64,000 nucleotides of DNA from Chryseobacterium sp. JAH (lineage in GTDB: Bacteria > Bacteroidota > Bacteroidia > Flavobacteriales > Weeksellaceae), in NCBI RefSeq assembly GCF_001507335.1, contig NZ_LMAH01000005.1, positions 1 to 64,000 of the forward strand, written 5' to 3'. Of the stretch, positions 34,846 to 43,043 are shown one piece after another. How positions within the stretch are numbered: the first letter of the stretch is position 1; the number at the start of each line of letters is the position of its first letter. The notes below the pieces were generated by a model. That model did not search any database. It was given only the letters and a program-made list of their open reading frames with translations, and was not told the origin of the DNA. The translations under genes and the position numbers were made by a program.

Positions 34846-37661
34846 TACGCAGCTAAAGCTTCATTTAATTCATTAATAATACTGTCCATTTCATTACCAA
34901 ATAATTGGTACATTTTTCCTCTTCCGCCTTTGCTGTCAAACGGGTTATAATCTAAATCATCCAGCTCAATATGGTACGAACTTACAATGTGGTCTTTTAT
35001 CATTCGCAGCCATTCCATTTGCTCGGTGCTAAAGCGGTTGTGCTGTCCGGCATTTTGTGCAAATATCCAACGTTTAAAATTCTCGTCAATGGTTTTGTCA
35101 AAAGGTTTCAGTTCTTCATCTATGCCACACACTTTTCTAATCAAAGAAACCAATGCCGTCAGTTCATCTTTCGGGCAGTCGCTTTTCACTTCTTCTATAC
35201 CCGCATAAGCATTCCAAACGTGAGCCGGAGCCAACAGCGGTTTTTCCAGTTTCAGTTTATCCATTACTTCTTTTATCATTTTAAAAGTAATGTTGCGGCG
35301 GTTGTAAGGCTGGTCGTAGAAAATACTCAGTGCCTGTATCTCGTCTTTATTGGCTTTCAGGTATTCGCTGAAATCATTAATCAAGGCTTTGGCTTTGTCC
35401 ACCGATTCGGTGTCCCATTCTGCTTTGGTTACTTCATCCAAATTTATATGGTCGATAATCTGGTCGTGCTGTTTGCGCACATTATCGATATGGTCGTTTA
35501 GTTTGCCATTAAAAGTGAGTGAAGCTGTTTTCAGTAAAGTTTCCTGAGCTTCTGCTCTGGCTTCTGCTTCTTTTGCAGGTGTACGTTCATCAATCGGGAT
35601 TTGTGCAATCATTGCGTTTGCTTTATCGGCAATCACATCGGCATCAAAAGCTTCAATCAGTTCGCGGGTCATCTGTTTTAAGCTTTTGCCTTTTGCGAGT
35701 TCCTGTATTTTTTCTTTTTCGGCATCAGTCAACTGCTTTTCCAAACGGATGAGTCGGTTAGCCAAAGAAAGATACACATCTTCTTCCTGCACACCCATTG
35801 TTACGGCTTGCAACAAATCTTTTAACGGAATGGTTGGTGCACGTTCCAGCGGACGGCTGTCGGTCTTTTTAGATTTTGTGGCACCTACTGCATCTACAAT
35901 CACGAAATGTGTTTTAGCATCGGCAGTTTTGGTGACAAGTTTTAATTTATCGGCAGAAATGGTTCGGGTACCACGTCCTTTCATTTGTTCAAAATAATTG
36001 ATGCTTCTCACATCCCGCATAAACAGCAACACCTCCAAAGGTTTCACATCGGTTCCGGTCGCAATCATATCTACCGTAACGGCAATACGTGGATAATAGT
36101 CGTTTCTAAAACGGTTTAGCACCGATTTTGGGTCTTCTTCTATTTTATACGTTACCTTTTTACAGAAATCATTGCCTTCGTCAAATATTTCTCTGATGAT
36201 ATTGATGATGTCATCGGCGTGGCTGTCGGTTTTGGCAAAGACTAAAGTTTTAGGCACTTCATATTCACCATTTTCATCAAAACGATTTGGGAAAATATCT
36301 TTTCGCAACGCTTCTTTATAAGCCGTAATAATCGTTCTGATTTGGCTGATGTTAACCACTTTTTTATCTAAATCATTTCGCAGATAAGCGGTATCTTCAT
36401 CTTCCTGTTGCCAGCGTTTGGCTCTGGAAAGTTTATCTCTTCTGTCCACAAACCAGCCTTTCTCTATCAAAGCTCCTTTGGTGGAAATATCGGTTTCTAT
36501 TAAATAAACATCGTAAGGAACGTTCACGCCGTCAATCACCGATTCTTCGTATGTATATTGGCTGACAACATTTTCATTAAAGAAACCAAAGGTTCTTTTA
36601 TCGGGCGTTGCAGTTAAGCCCACCAAAAAAGCATCGTAATAATCTAACACCTGTTTCCAAAGGTTATAAATAGAACGGTGACATTCATCAATAATAATAA
36701 AATCAAACTGCTCAATAGGAACTTTTGAATTGTAGGCAACCGGAATGGCATCTTTTTTTGCCAACTGTTTTTCTATCCACGATGAATTTTCATTGGGATT
36801 GATTACATCTTCATCCTCATCCATTTCTTCGCCCTGCAAAATAGAATACATCCGCTGAATAGTAGAAATACAAACTTGACTTTCATCGGCGATATAGCTC
36901 GACGTCAATCTTTGTACGTTATACAATTCTGTAAACTTGCGGTTATCATCCTGTGGTTGATACGCTCTGAACTCCTGTTCGGCTTGTTCCCCTAAGTTTT
37001 TGGTATCTACTAAAAACAGAATACGTTTAGCCTTTGCAAATTTAAGTAAGCGGTAGATAAAAGTAGCTGCTGTAAAAGTTTTACCCGCACCCGTTGCCAT
37101 TTGGATTAATGCTTTTGGTCGGTTGCCTTTAAAAGATTTCTCCAAATTATTAATGGCAATAATCTGCGCCGGACGCAAATTCGTTTCATCCAACACGGGG
37201 TAATCAGCAAACCTTCCTCTTAAACTTTTTTCACGTTTTGACCATTCCAACAAAGTCTCCGGCTTATGAAAACTAAAAACATTTCTGCCACGAGGTTTTG
37301 GATCGGTATAATCGGTAAATCGGGTAACAACGCCCGTACTTTCGTAAATGTATTTTAATCCTTCTGTATTTTTAAAAAACTTAAGATCAGCAGTTGCATA
37401 TTCTTTTGACTGTTCTTCAACAACTGTAAGGCGATGACCTTCATCTTCCTTTTTAGCTTCTATTAGTCCCAAAGGTTTTTGATTCACAAAAAGTACATAA
37501 TCTGCAGGACCAACGCTGGTTTGGTATTCGCGAATGGCCACACCCAATCCTACACTGAAATCAATATTGTTTTTCGATTGCACGTGCCAACCTGCCAAAC
37601 GCAGCATGTCATCAATTTGGTCGCGGGCTTTTTGTTCTGGATTTTGGTTAAGGTTAGTCAA
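34845..37661 (-). CDS. hsdR: Type I restriction endonuclease/translocase subunit
   Basis: The 938-residue R subunit has a PD-(D/E)xK nuclease region near the N-terminus (VGPADYVLFVNQKPLGLIEA with following KK), a Walker A motif (IQMATGAGKTFTAATF, about 187-202), a DEAH-like box (FDFIIIDECHRSI) and helicase motif VI (QMKGRGTRT). Regulatory helical domains make up the C-terminus. It translocates DNA and cuts unmodified sites at a distance. It is the first gene of the four-gene operon and is complete. EcoEI-like architecture is suggested by size and motif order. Confidence 0.95.
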   Translation of the reverse strand: MTNLNQNPEQKARDQIDDMLRLAGWHVQSKNNIDFSVGLGVAIREYQTSVGPADYVLFVNQKPLGLIEAKKEDEGHRLTVVEEQSKEYATADLKFFKNTEGLKYIYESTGVVTRFTDYTDPKPRGRNVFSFHKPETLLEWSKREKSLRGRFADYPVLDETNLRPAQIIAINNLEKSFKGNRPKALIQMATGAGKTFTAATFIYRLLKFAKAKRILFLVDTKNLGEQAEQEFRAYQPQDDNRKFTELYNVQRLTSSYIADESQVCISTIQRMYSILQGEEMDEDEDVINPNENSSWIEKQLAKKDAIPVAYNSKVPIEQFDFIIIDECHRSIYNLWKQVLDYYDAFLVGLTATPDKRTFGFFNENVVSQYTYEESVIDGVNVPYDVYLIETDISTKGALIEKGWFVDRRDKLSRAKRWQQEDEDTAYLRNDLDKKVVNISQIRTIITAYKEALRKDIFPNRFDENGEYEVPKTLVFAKTDSHADDIINIIREIFDEGNDFCKKVTYKIEEDPKSVLNRFRNDYYPRIAVTVDMIATGTDVKPLEVLLFMRDVRSINYFEQMKGRGTRTISADKLKLVTKTADAKTHFVIVDAVGATKSKKTDSRPLERAPTIPLKDLLQAVTMGVQEEDVYLSLANRLIRLEKQLTDAEKEKIQELAKGKSLKQMTRELIEAFDADVIADKANAMIAQIPIDERTPAKEAEARAEAQETLLKTASLTFNGKLNDHIDNVRKQHDQIIDHINLDEVTKAEWDTESVDKAKALINDFSEYLKANKDEIQALSIFYDQPYNRRNITFKMIKEVMDKLKLEKPLLAPAHVWNAYAGIEEVKSDCPKDELTALVSLIRKVCGIDEELKPFDKTIDENFKRWIFAQNAGQHNRFSTEQMEWLRMIKDHIVSSYHIELDDLDYNPFDSKGGRGKMYQLFGNEMDSIINELNEALAA

Positions 37662-38185
37662 TGATAGTCAGTTTTTTTCAAATATAACCAAAAAAACTAT
37701 TTTCACAATTACGGGAAACAGCATTTATCCTAAAAATCAGATATTTTATAGATTGCTTTTAGTAAATTTTTTACAATGTAATCTGCAAAATTTACAATGA
37801 TTGACCATCTAGTTTTGATTTATACTGATCATCTACTATTAATTTTTTGATGTTTGAAAAATTCGTTATATCATTGAAAAGTTGATGGTCGTTTAAAACT
37901 GAAATTATATGCTCACGAAAAATTGAAAACAGGTGGTCATTGTCACCGATTTCCCCAGTAAACCGAATGAAATTGAAACTGTAAAAATGTTGGTTATCAG
38001 TATTTTAAATAAAATAAATAGGATAATAAATGATAGAAAGGTCAATGTTCAAAATATATATCCACGAATTACACTAGTAATCAGTACCTTATTTGTACCT
38101 TTAAGTTATAACTAGTTGGTTTTCAATGACTTTTATTTTTGAAGAAGTGAAGTAAATTGGATTAGCAAAAATAGCTAAATATCAT
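37662..38185. mobile_element. Likely IS21-type element end, decayed
   Basis: This ~520-bp stretch has no supported gene. Between about 37795 and 37960 the motif TGGTC/GACCA recurs with similar spacing (GATTGACCATC, GATGGTCG, CAGGTGGTCATTG), as in multi-repeat ends of IS21-family elements. A 60-codon rightward frame (37933-38115) is probably fortuitous. With the IstA relic at 1960 it suggests repeated IS21 activity in this accessory region. Confidence 0.35.
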
Positions 38186-38224
38186 AAAGCCGCCTTAGAT
38201 TTCATTTTAAGGCGGCTTTTTTTT
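38186..38224 (+). terminator. Terminator hairpin
   Basis: AAAGCCGCCTTA and TAAGGCGGCTTT form a 12-bp stem around GATTTCATT, followed by TTTTTT. It lies between the restriction locus and the arsenic operon. Confidence 0.8.
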
Positions 38225-38386
38225 GTTTCTGTACAGCTGGTGTTTTAGATGTCTTTGCAACCTATTTATACTGCGTTTTATTTGGGTTTTTAAACATGAT
38301 CATTCTTTGGCACTGGAAATCTCTAATGATCTTTGCATATAAAAAAAGTAGACTTAAAACAGAGCTTACTTTTTGTTTTATATTTT

Positions 38387-39424
38387 TTATGACTGTACAT
38401 AATACTTTTTCTTCAGCCAGAGACTGGTTTTTACTAACAGTATCAGAACAGGAACTTCAACCAAGGGGCCAATAACCCCTACAAACGCTTGTGCAGAGTT
38501 GACGCCGAATACAGCGATCGAAACGGCTATTGCGAGTTCAAAATTATTTCCCGTGGCTGTAAATGCAATGGAGGCATTTTTGTCGTAAGGAACTTTCAAA
38601 GACCTGTTGATGAAGAAACTCACAAAGAACATCAGTGTAAAATATACAACCAGTGGTATTGCAATTTTTAACACATCCATTGGCAATTCTATTATTTTTT
38701 CACCTTTAAGGCTGAACATGAGAACAATGGTAAATAACAGTGCGTACAATGTTATGGGCGATATTGCTGGTATAAATTTTCTATTGTACCATTCAATGCC
38801 TTTCGATTTAACCAAAAAGTATCTGCTCAGGAATCCCGCAAGAAATGGGATGCCCAAATAAATGAGAACACTCTGAGTAACCTCTTTCATCGATACATTC
38901 ACGTTGAAATTGCCGAATCCTAATTTTTCAGGTAAAAAATTAATGAATAACCAGACGAAAAAACTATAAGTGAATATCTGGAAAATACTGTTCAAAGCCA
39001 CCAGTAGAGCGGCATACTCTCTGTTTCCTTTGGCAAGATCATTCCAAACGATGACCATTGCAATACATCTTGCCAAACCGATAAGGATGAGCCCTGTCAT
39101 ATAATCCGGTTCATTGTTTAAAAAAACAATGGCCAGTATAAACATCAGGATAGGACCGATGATCCAGTTCAATATCAGGGATATGGTGATTACTTTTTTA
39201 TCTTTTAATGCAATAGGTAATAGGGAGTAATCTACCTTTGCGAGAGGAGGGTACATCATCAGGATTAATCCGGTTGCTAAAGGAATGTTGGTTGTCCCAA
39301 CGGAAAACGAATTGGTGATCGTTGAAATGTCAGGAAATATATTTCCTAAACCTACTCCGATTGTCATGGCAAGAAATATCCATAACGTTAAGTATCTGTC
39401 GAGAAATTTTAATTTTGGCTGCAT
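38387..39424 (-). CDS. acr3: ACR3-family arsenite efflux permease
   Basis: The 345-residue protein has ten hydrophobic segments and the ACR3 signature sequences: [20 protein letters not shown] at the N-terminus, [39 protein letters not shown] with the conserved Cys, and [20 protein letters not shown]. It expels arsenite across the inner membrane using the proton-motive force. It is the last gene of the arsenic operon, 6 nt after the acetyltransferase gene. Confidence 0.95.
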   Translation of the reverse strand: MQPKLKFLDRYLTLWIFLAMTIGVGLGNIFPDISTITNSFSVGTTNIPLATGLILMMYPPLAKVDYSLLPIALKDKKVITISLILNWIIGPILMFILAIVFLNNEPDYMTGLILIGLARCIAMVIVWNDLAKGNREYAALLVALNSIFQIFTYSFFVWLFINFLPEKLGFGNFNVNVSMKEVTQSVLIYLGIPFLAGFLSRYFLVKSKGIEWYNRKFIPAISPITLYALLFTIVLMFSLKGEKIIELPMDVLKIAIPLVVYFTLMFFVSFFINRSLKVPYDKNASIAFTATGNNFELAIAVSIAVFGVNSAQAFVGVIGPLVEVPVLILLVKTSLWLKKKYYVQS

Positions 39425-39430
39425 ACTGTT

Positions 39431-39922
39431 CTAATGTATTCCTGTTGTTGTACTTCTTCTTTCCATGATGATCGTGTCACGCCAAGTGTCTCTTAGCTTT
39501 CCGATTTTTTCTCGGTAACCAATTATTCTAAAGCCCAGGCTTTTATGAAGAGCCACTGTTGCTTCATTTTCAGGGAACATCCCGCTTTGCAATGTCCATA
39601 TTCCATGAGCTTCGCTCTGTTCTATCAGTTTTGACATCAGAGCTTTGCCGATTCCTTTTCCTTTATGATCGTTGGCAATATAAATGCTCAGTTCGGCAAC
39701 ACCGCCATAGACACATCGATCACTTACCGCTGAGAGCGCAGCCCATCCAACAACAGTGTCGTTACTCACAGCAGCCAATCGGCTGTGACTTAATTTACCT
39801 TTGTCCCAATCTTCCCAAGACGGAACGGTTGTCTCAAAGGTTGCATGACCTGTTTCAAGTCCTTGCCTGTATATGTTTGCTATTTCTGTAAAATGATTCT
39901 TTTCTATTGATATTATTTTCAT
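39431..39922 (-). CDS. GNAT acetyltransferase, ArsN/phosphinothricin type
   Basis: This 163-residue GNAT enzyme resembles phosphinothricin acetyltransferases: YRQGLETGHATFETTVPSW near residue 18, GWAALSAVSDR, AELSIYIANDHKGKGIGKAL as the acetyl-CoA-binding motif A, and NEATVALHKSLGFRIIGYRE. Family knowledge: in arsenic operons such enzymes (ArsN1) acetylate arsinothricin, an arsenic-containing glutamate analogue. It lies between arsC and acr3 with 1-nt and 6-nt gaps. Context supports an arsenic role; the substrate is not proven. Confidence 0.8.
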   Translation of the reverse strand: MKIISIEKNHFTEIANIYRQGLETGHATFETTVPSWEDWDKGKLSHSRLAAVSNDTVVGWAALSAVSDRCVYGGVAELSIYIANDHKGKGIGKALMSKLIEQSEAHGIWTLQSGMFPENEATVALHKSLGFRIIGYREKIGKLRDTWRDTIIMERRSTTTGIH

Positions 39923-39923
39923 T

Positions 39924-40535
39924 CTATTTGTTTATCTGTGAAAAAATATAAAACATCTCTGTAGCAATCTGAAGGCTCCTCTCTGCATAAACTTCTGTTT
40001 GTTCCGGTGTGTTGTCCGAAGATTTAGGATCATCATACTTGATAGGAAATCTCGCTTCCGCTCCTATAACTAAAGGGCAGCCTTTATCAGCATTGTTACA
40101 GGTCACGATTGCAGCAAATTCATTTTTGGGGTTAAATTCATGGCTGTATTCTTTTGAAAAACAGATGACGGGAGATTCGTTCTGCGCATACTTTAAAGCA
40201 TAGATAGGATTATCATTATCGCTTAACATCTGAATTTCAAACCCTTGATTATCTAATGTTTCCGCTACTTTTGGATACATTGCGGTCGCTTCCGTACCTC
40301 CCGAATAGCAGAATAAGTTCTTAATGCCAAAATGAAAGGCCATAGTCTGTGCCCAGATCTGGGAGAGGTGGCTTCTTCTGCTGTTATGGGTACAGATAAA
40401 GTTCAGTCGAATCGTTTGCTCCTTATCCATTTTATTTTTTATGTACTCTATTAATGGTTTTAAAACCATTTTTCTTTCTTCTGCAACAGAGCGCAGCGAA
40501 ATAGCTTCAATGGTCTTTAAAATGGTTGGATTCAT
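39924..40535 (-). CDS. arsC: Arsenate reductase, low-molecular-weight phosphatase family
   Basis: The 203-residue protein has the P-loop CTHNSRRS (Cys-x5-Arg) in IRLNFICTHNSRRSHLSQIW, the fold used by thioredoxin-coupled arsenate reductases. Further matching segments are FYSGGTEATAMYPKVAETL, AAIVTCNNADKGCP and KYDDPKSSDNTPEQTEVYAE. An N-terminal extension of about 35 residues precedes the domain. It converts arsenate to arsenite for export by the ACR3 gene downstream. Confidence 0.92.
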   Translation of the reverse strand: MNPTILKTIEAISLRSVAEERKMVLKPLIEYIKNKMDKEQTIRLNFICTHNSRRSHLSQIWAQTMAFHFGIKNLFCYSGGTEATAMYPKVAETLDNQGFEIQMLSDNDNPIYALKYAQNESPVICFSKEYSHEFNPKNEFAAIVTCNNADKGCPLVIGAEARFPIKYDDPKSSDNTPEQTEVYAERSLQIATEMFYIFSQINK

Positions 40536-40618
40536 TTTTATGTATTTTATTAGTACTGATATCAGGGATGGTATTTCACTTTAATCTTTATTAAATGGTA
40601 TTTAAAATATAAGTAGGG

Positions 40619-41266
40619 CTAAAATTTAACTTGATCAGAAATGTCATTTTTTCTTTTGAAGCTGCAGAATACAAAATTCTGTATGGTTTCAAAAGGTGTT
40701 TTGTGATTAACAGAAAAACATTCGATTCTTTCAAAATCGTTCTTAAACCGATCTGTCATTGTTTCTTGCGAATACTGTTTAATATCGATACCGCTGCATT
40801 TTTGTGGTCCCTGCTCGGAAAAAGTACCGATCACCAGAATTCCGTTTTGGGAGATTGCTTTTCCTGCGGTTTCCAGATAATGGTCGACATCATTTTCTGC
40901 GGTCAAAAAATGAAAGGCCGCTCTGTCATGCCAAACATCATACTGTCGTGTGGGGCTGAAGTCCAAAATATCAGTGATAATCCACTGTATTTTGTCGGCT
41001 TTGCTGCCAAGCCTTGCTTTGGCCCGTTCTATGGCTTTAGGGGAAATGTCAAGCACAGTAATATCTTCATATCCCAGCTCCAGCAAATGGTCGACAAAAA
41101 AACTATCCCCACCGCCAACGTCAATGATTCTTGAGGACTTTGCCAGCTCGAGCTGACGGATAAATTGTAAAGATGTCTCAGGATTGGGCTGATACCAGCT
41201 TACCGTTTCCAAGGGTTTGGTGAGGTAGATGTTTTCCCAATGCAATCTTTTTTCTTCTCCTTCCAT
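40619..41266 (-). CDS. Class I SAM-dependent methyltransferase in the arsenic operon
   Basis: I choose the ATG at 41266 (215 residues, MEGEEKRLHWENIYLTKPLE) rather than 41368, since the upstream part overlaps the DUF6428 gene and is unlike the family. The SAM-binding motif is IIDVGGGDSFFVDHLLELG, followed by ITVLDISPKAIERAKARLG and DVWHDRAAFHFLT. It lacks the cysteine set of ArsM arsenite methyltransferases, so I do not call it ArsM. It is common beside ars genes in Bacteroidota. Substrate unknown. Confidence 0.85.
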   Translation of the reverse strand: MEGEEKRLHWENIYLTKPLETVSWYQPNPETSLQFIRQLELAKSSRIIDVGGGDSFFVDHLLELGYEDITVLDISPKAIERAKARLGSKADKIQWIITDILDFSPTRQYDVWHDRAAFHFLTAENDVDHYLETAGKAISQNGILVIGTFSEQGPQKCSGIDIKQYSQETMTDRFKNDFERIECFSVNHKTPFETIQNFVFCSFKRKNDISDQVKF

Positions 41267-41279
41267 ACGTAAAATTAGT

Positions 41280-41744
41280 TTAGCAGCAACCTCCCCCCGG
41301 TGTGCATGTATTAGCAGTAATTTCCGCCAAATTCTTTTTGGGCTTTTCCGAAGGAACTCCACAAGCATTCTGGGCCAGACAGGTAGTGGTTTTACTTTTC
41401 AGAACAAAAACTTTCCCATTGAACTCTAGATCATATTTACCGATGGTATTACTTTGATATTCCACTTCGATCTCATTATTTTCAATTCCTAATTTTTCTT
41501 CAGAAAGTTGAATAATACGGAGGAGTTTTCCGGGTTTCAATCTGTGCTCGTAGTCATCGGCATTCCATAATTGGAAATTGACCACCGATTCGTCACGAAT
41601 CACTCCACCACAATCGATAAATCTTTTATTAATCTGTCCAACTTCTGTCACGTGGAAATGTTCAGGAACAAAAGTGCCATCTTCCAATTGAAATTCAACA
41701 TTCTCTAATGTTGGTAAAATCTCTTTTATTTGTTCAAGTGTCAT
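41280..41744 (-). CDS. DUF6428 family protein with Cys-rich tail
   Basis: A 154-residue cytoplasmic protein: MTLEQIKEILPTLENVEFQL at the start and PEHFHVTEVGQINKRFIDCG, typical of DUF6428 proteins found in arsenic operons. The C-terminus contains TTTCLAQNACGVPSEK and ends NTCTPGGGCC, giving five Cys in the last 40 residues. That arrangement could bind arsenite or another soft metal. It is the first gene of the operon, preceded by a palindrome like that upstream of arsR. Function unproven. Confidence 0.8.
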   Translation of the reverse strand: MTLEQIKEILPTLENVEFQLEDGTFVPEHFHVTEVGQINKRFIDCGGVIRDESVVNFQLWNADDYEHRLKPGKLLRIIQLSEEKLGIENNEIEVEYQSNTIGKYDLEFNGKVFVLKSKTTTCLAQNACGVPSEKPKKNLAEITANTCTPGGGCC

Positions 41745-41813
41745 ATTATTTTATTTAAATTGTTTTATTTTAAACAAAGATGTTTACAGATTGATTATCT
41801 AAATTGTATTAAT

Positions 41814-41823
41814 GCAATATTGC
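41814..41823. promoter_or_regulatory. ArsR-type operator upstream of the ars operon
   Basis: GCAATATTGC is a perfect palindrome in ATTAATGCAATATTGCGATA, about 70 nt upstream of the DUF6428 start and just downstream of the arsR stop. It shares its core with the arsR upstream palindrome. Confidence 0.55.
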
Positions 41824-41846
41824 GATATTTTAGATAAAAAAATGCA

Positions 41847-42173
41847 TCAGCAACATTTCTGATCGGAAACGGTATCGATAATCTTTGAAAAGTAATCTTT
41901 CAGGATCTCAAAAGTATTGTCATCGATGCAATAACACACCGAATTTCCTTCAATGCTACCCTTTATCAAACCGGCATTTTTCAGTTCTTTTAAATGTTGT
42001 GAGATCGTAGGCTGTGCCAAGGGCAATTCATTGACGATGTCTCCCGTGATACAGGTATTTACCTTGAGAAGGTATTCTATAATAGCCACTCTGGCAGGGT
42101 GTCCCAAGGCTTTTGATATCACTGCTATTTTATTTTGTTGATCCGTAAAATGATCTGTCTTTGTAGCTCCCAT
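41847..42173 (-). CDS. arsR: ArsR-family metalloregulator
   Basis: The 108-residue winged-helix regulator has the typical order: AVISKALGHPARVAIIEYLL, then VNTCITGDIVNELPLAQPTI, the recognition helix SQHLKELKNAGLIKG, and a wing SIEGNSVCYCIDD. Cys residues occur at NTCITG and VCYC, with DQKCC at the very end; these are candidate arsenite ligands. It likely represses itself and the operon downstream, releasing DNA when arsenite binds. It is transcribed in the same direction as the operon but with its own palindrome. Confidence 0.93.
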   Translation of the reverse strand: MGATKTDHFTDQQNKIAVISKALGHPARVAIIEYLLKVNTCITGDIVNELPLAQPTISQHLKELKNAGLIKGSIEGNSVCYCIDDNTFEILKDYFSKIIDTVSDQKCC

Positions 42174-42181
42174 ATTTATTT

Positions 42182-42195
42182 AATATTGCAATATT
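42182..42195. promoter_or_regulatory. ArsR-type operator upstream of arsR
   Basis: AATATTGCAATATT is a perfect 14-bp palindrome 9 nt upstream of the arsR start codon, with a second ATATCG/ATATT element adjacent. Confidence 0.6.
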
Positions 42196-43043
42196 ACGAT
42201 ATTAATTATCATCTGAAAAATTAATGCGTGAAAAATTTTAAAATCTATTAATCCATGTAAACTCATCGCATAGTTTGAAATAATGAACCAAAGCATATTT
42301 CTTTCTAATTCCTTTCTTCTAAGTATTTAACCCAAAAACTTACCAAAACTGTATACTGAAAACCTACACTTAGGTGATGTCGTTCTGGATGAGAATGCGT
42401 CTATACCTATTGTGATGACCGCACCTTAATAGTTAGTAGAAAAAAAGAAGACAGTCGAGAGGTTTTAACGCTATTTCATGAATGCAGGTGAGCATTAATT
42501 GGCGCAATGCACAATGGTAAAAGTACTCCAAAGGCTGAGGTGAAGAAGATTCTGAAATCATTTTTACCTCTAGATAAAGTACCAATAAAGAACAAATCTA
42601 TGGTGGTTTAATCTTCAGTTTTGACTGTGTTGAATTTTTTCAAAATATTCTAATGCGAAGATGAACTTAATGTGCGTGGTTGAACGTTCATATGAAGGTA
42701 TTGATTTTAAGAACTGAAATCTCAATGGGCACGCCCAATAGAAGGAATTCTCCAGTGAAAGCTTGGGGATTTTTTTTGTTTACAAATGAAGCAATTTAAT
42801 TTTTTTTCTTCAGTGATGGTGGGGTGGTTTTTCAATTAAGTAATTGAAAATGAGGCTATTATTTTTGTTTTTCACTTCAGAAGAGTTGGGCAGGTAACTG
42901 CAGGATAGCAGAACTTTATGATAAGTATACTTTTATAAAAATTAAAATATGAGAAATATCATGTCTTTACGATTTAACTTTTCTTACGCTTTTAATTTGA
43001 AAGAAAGTATAAAAGTAAATAATTAATAATCACCAAATAGAGA
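42196..43043. other. Gene-free region upstream of susC, with decayed coding sequence
   Basis: About 850 bp without a supported gene. Around 42345-42420 a frame reads YTENLHLGDVVLDENASIPI then stops, and frames near 42480-42610 are broken by many stops, so an old gene, perhaps of a mobile element, has decayed here. A possible stem (CCCAA..TTGGGG) near 42736-42770 is followed by a T run. The last 150 nt form the susC leader; I see no clear TAnnTTTG/TTTG promoter in it. Confidence 0.45.

Noticed and set aside
40619..41266. ArsM arsenite methyltransferase
   Set aside because: The SAM motif is present but the conserved cysteines of ArsM are not.
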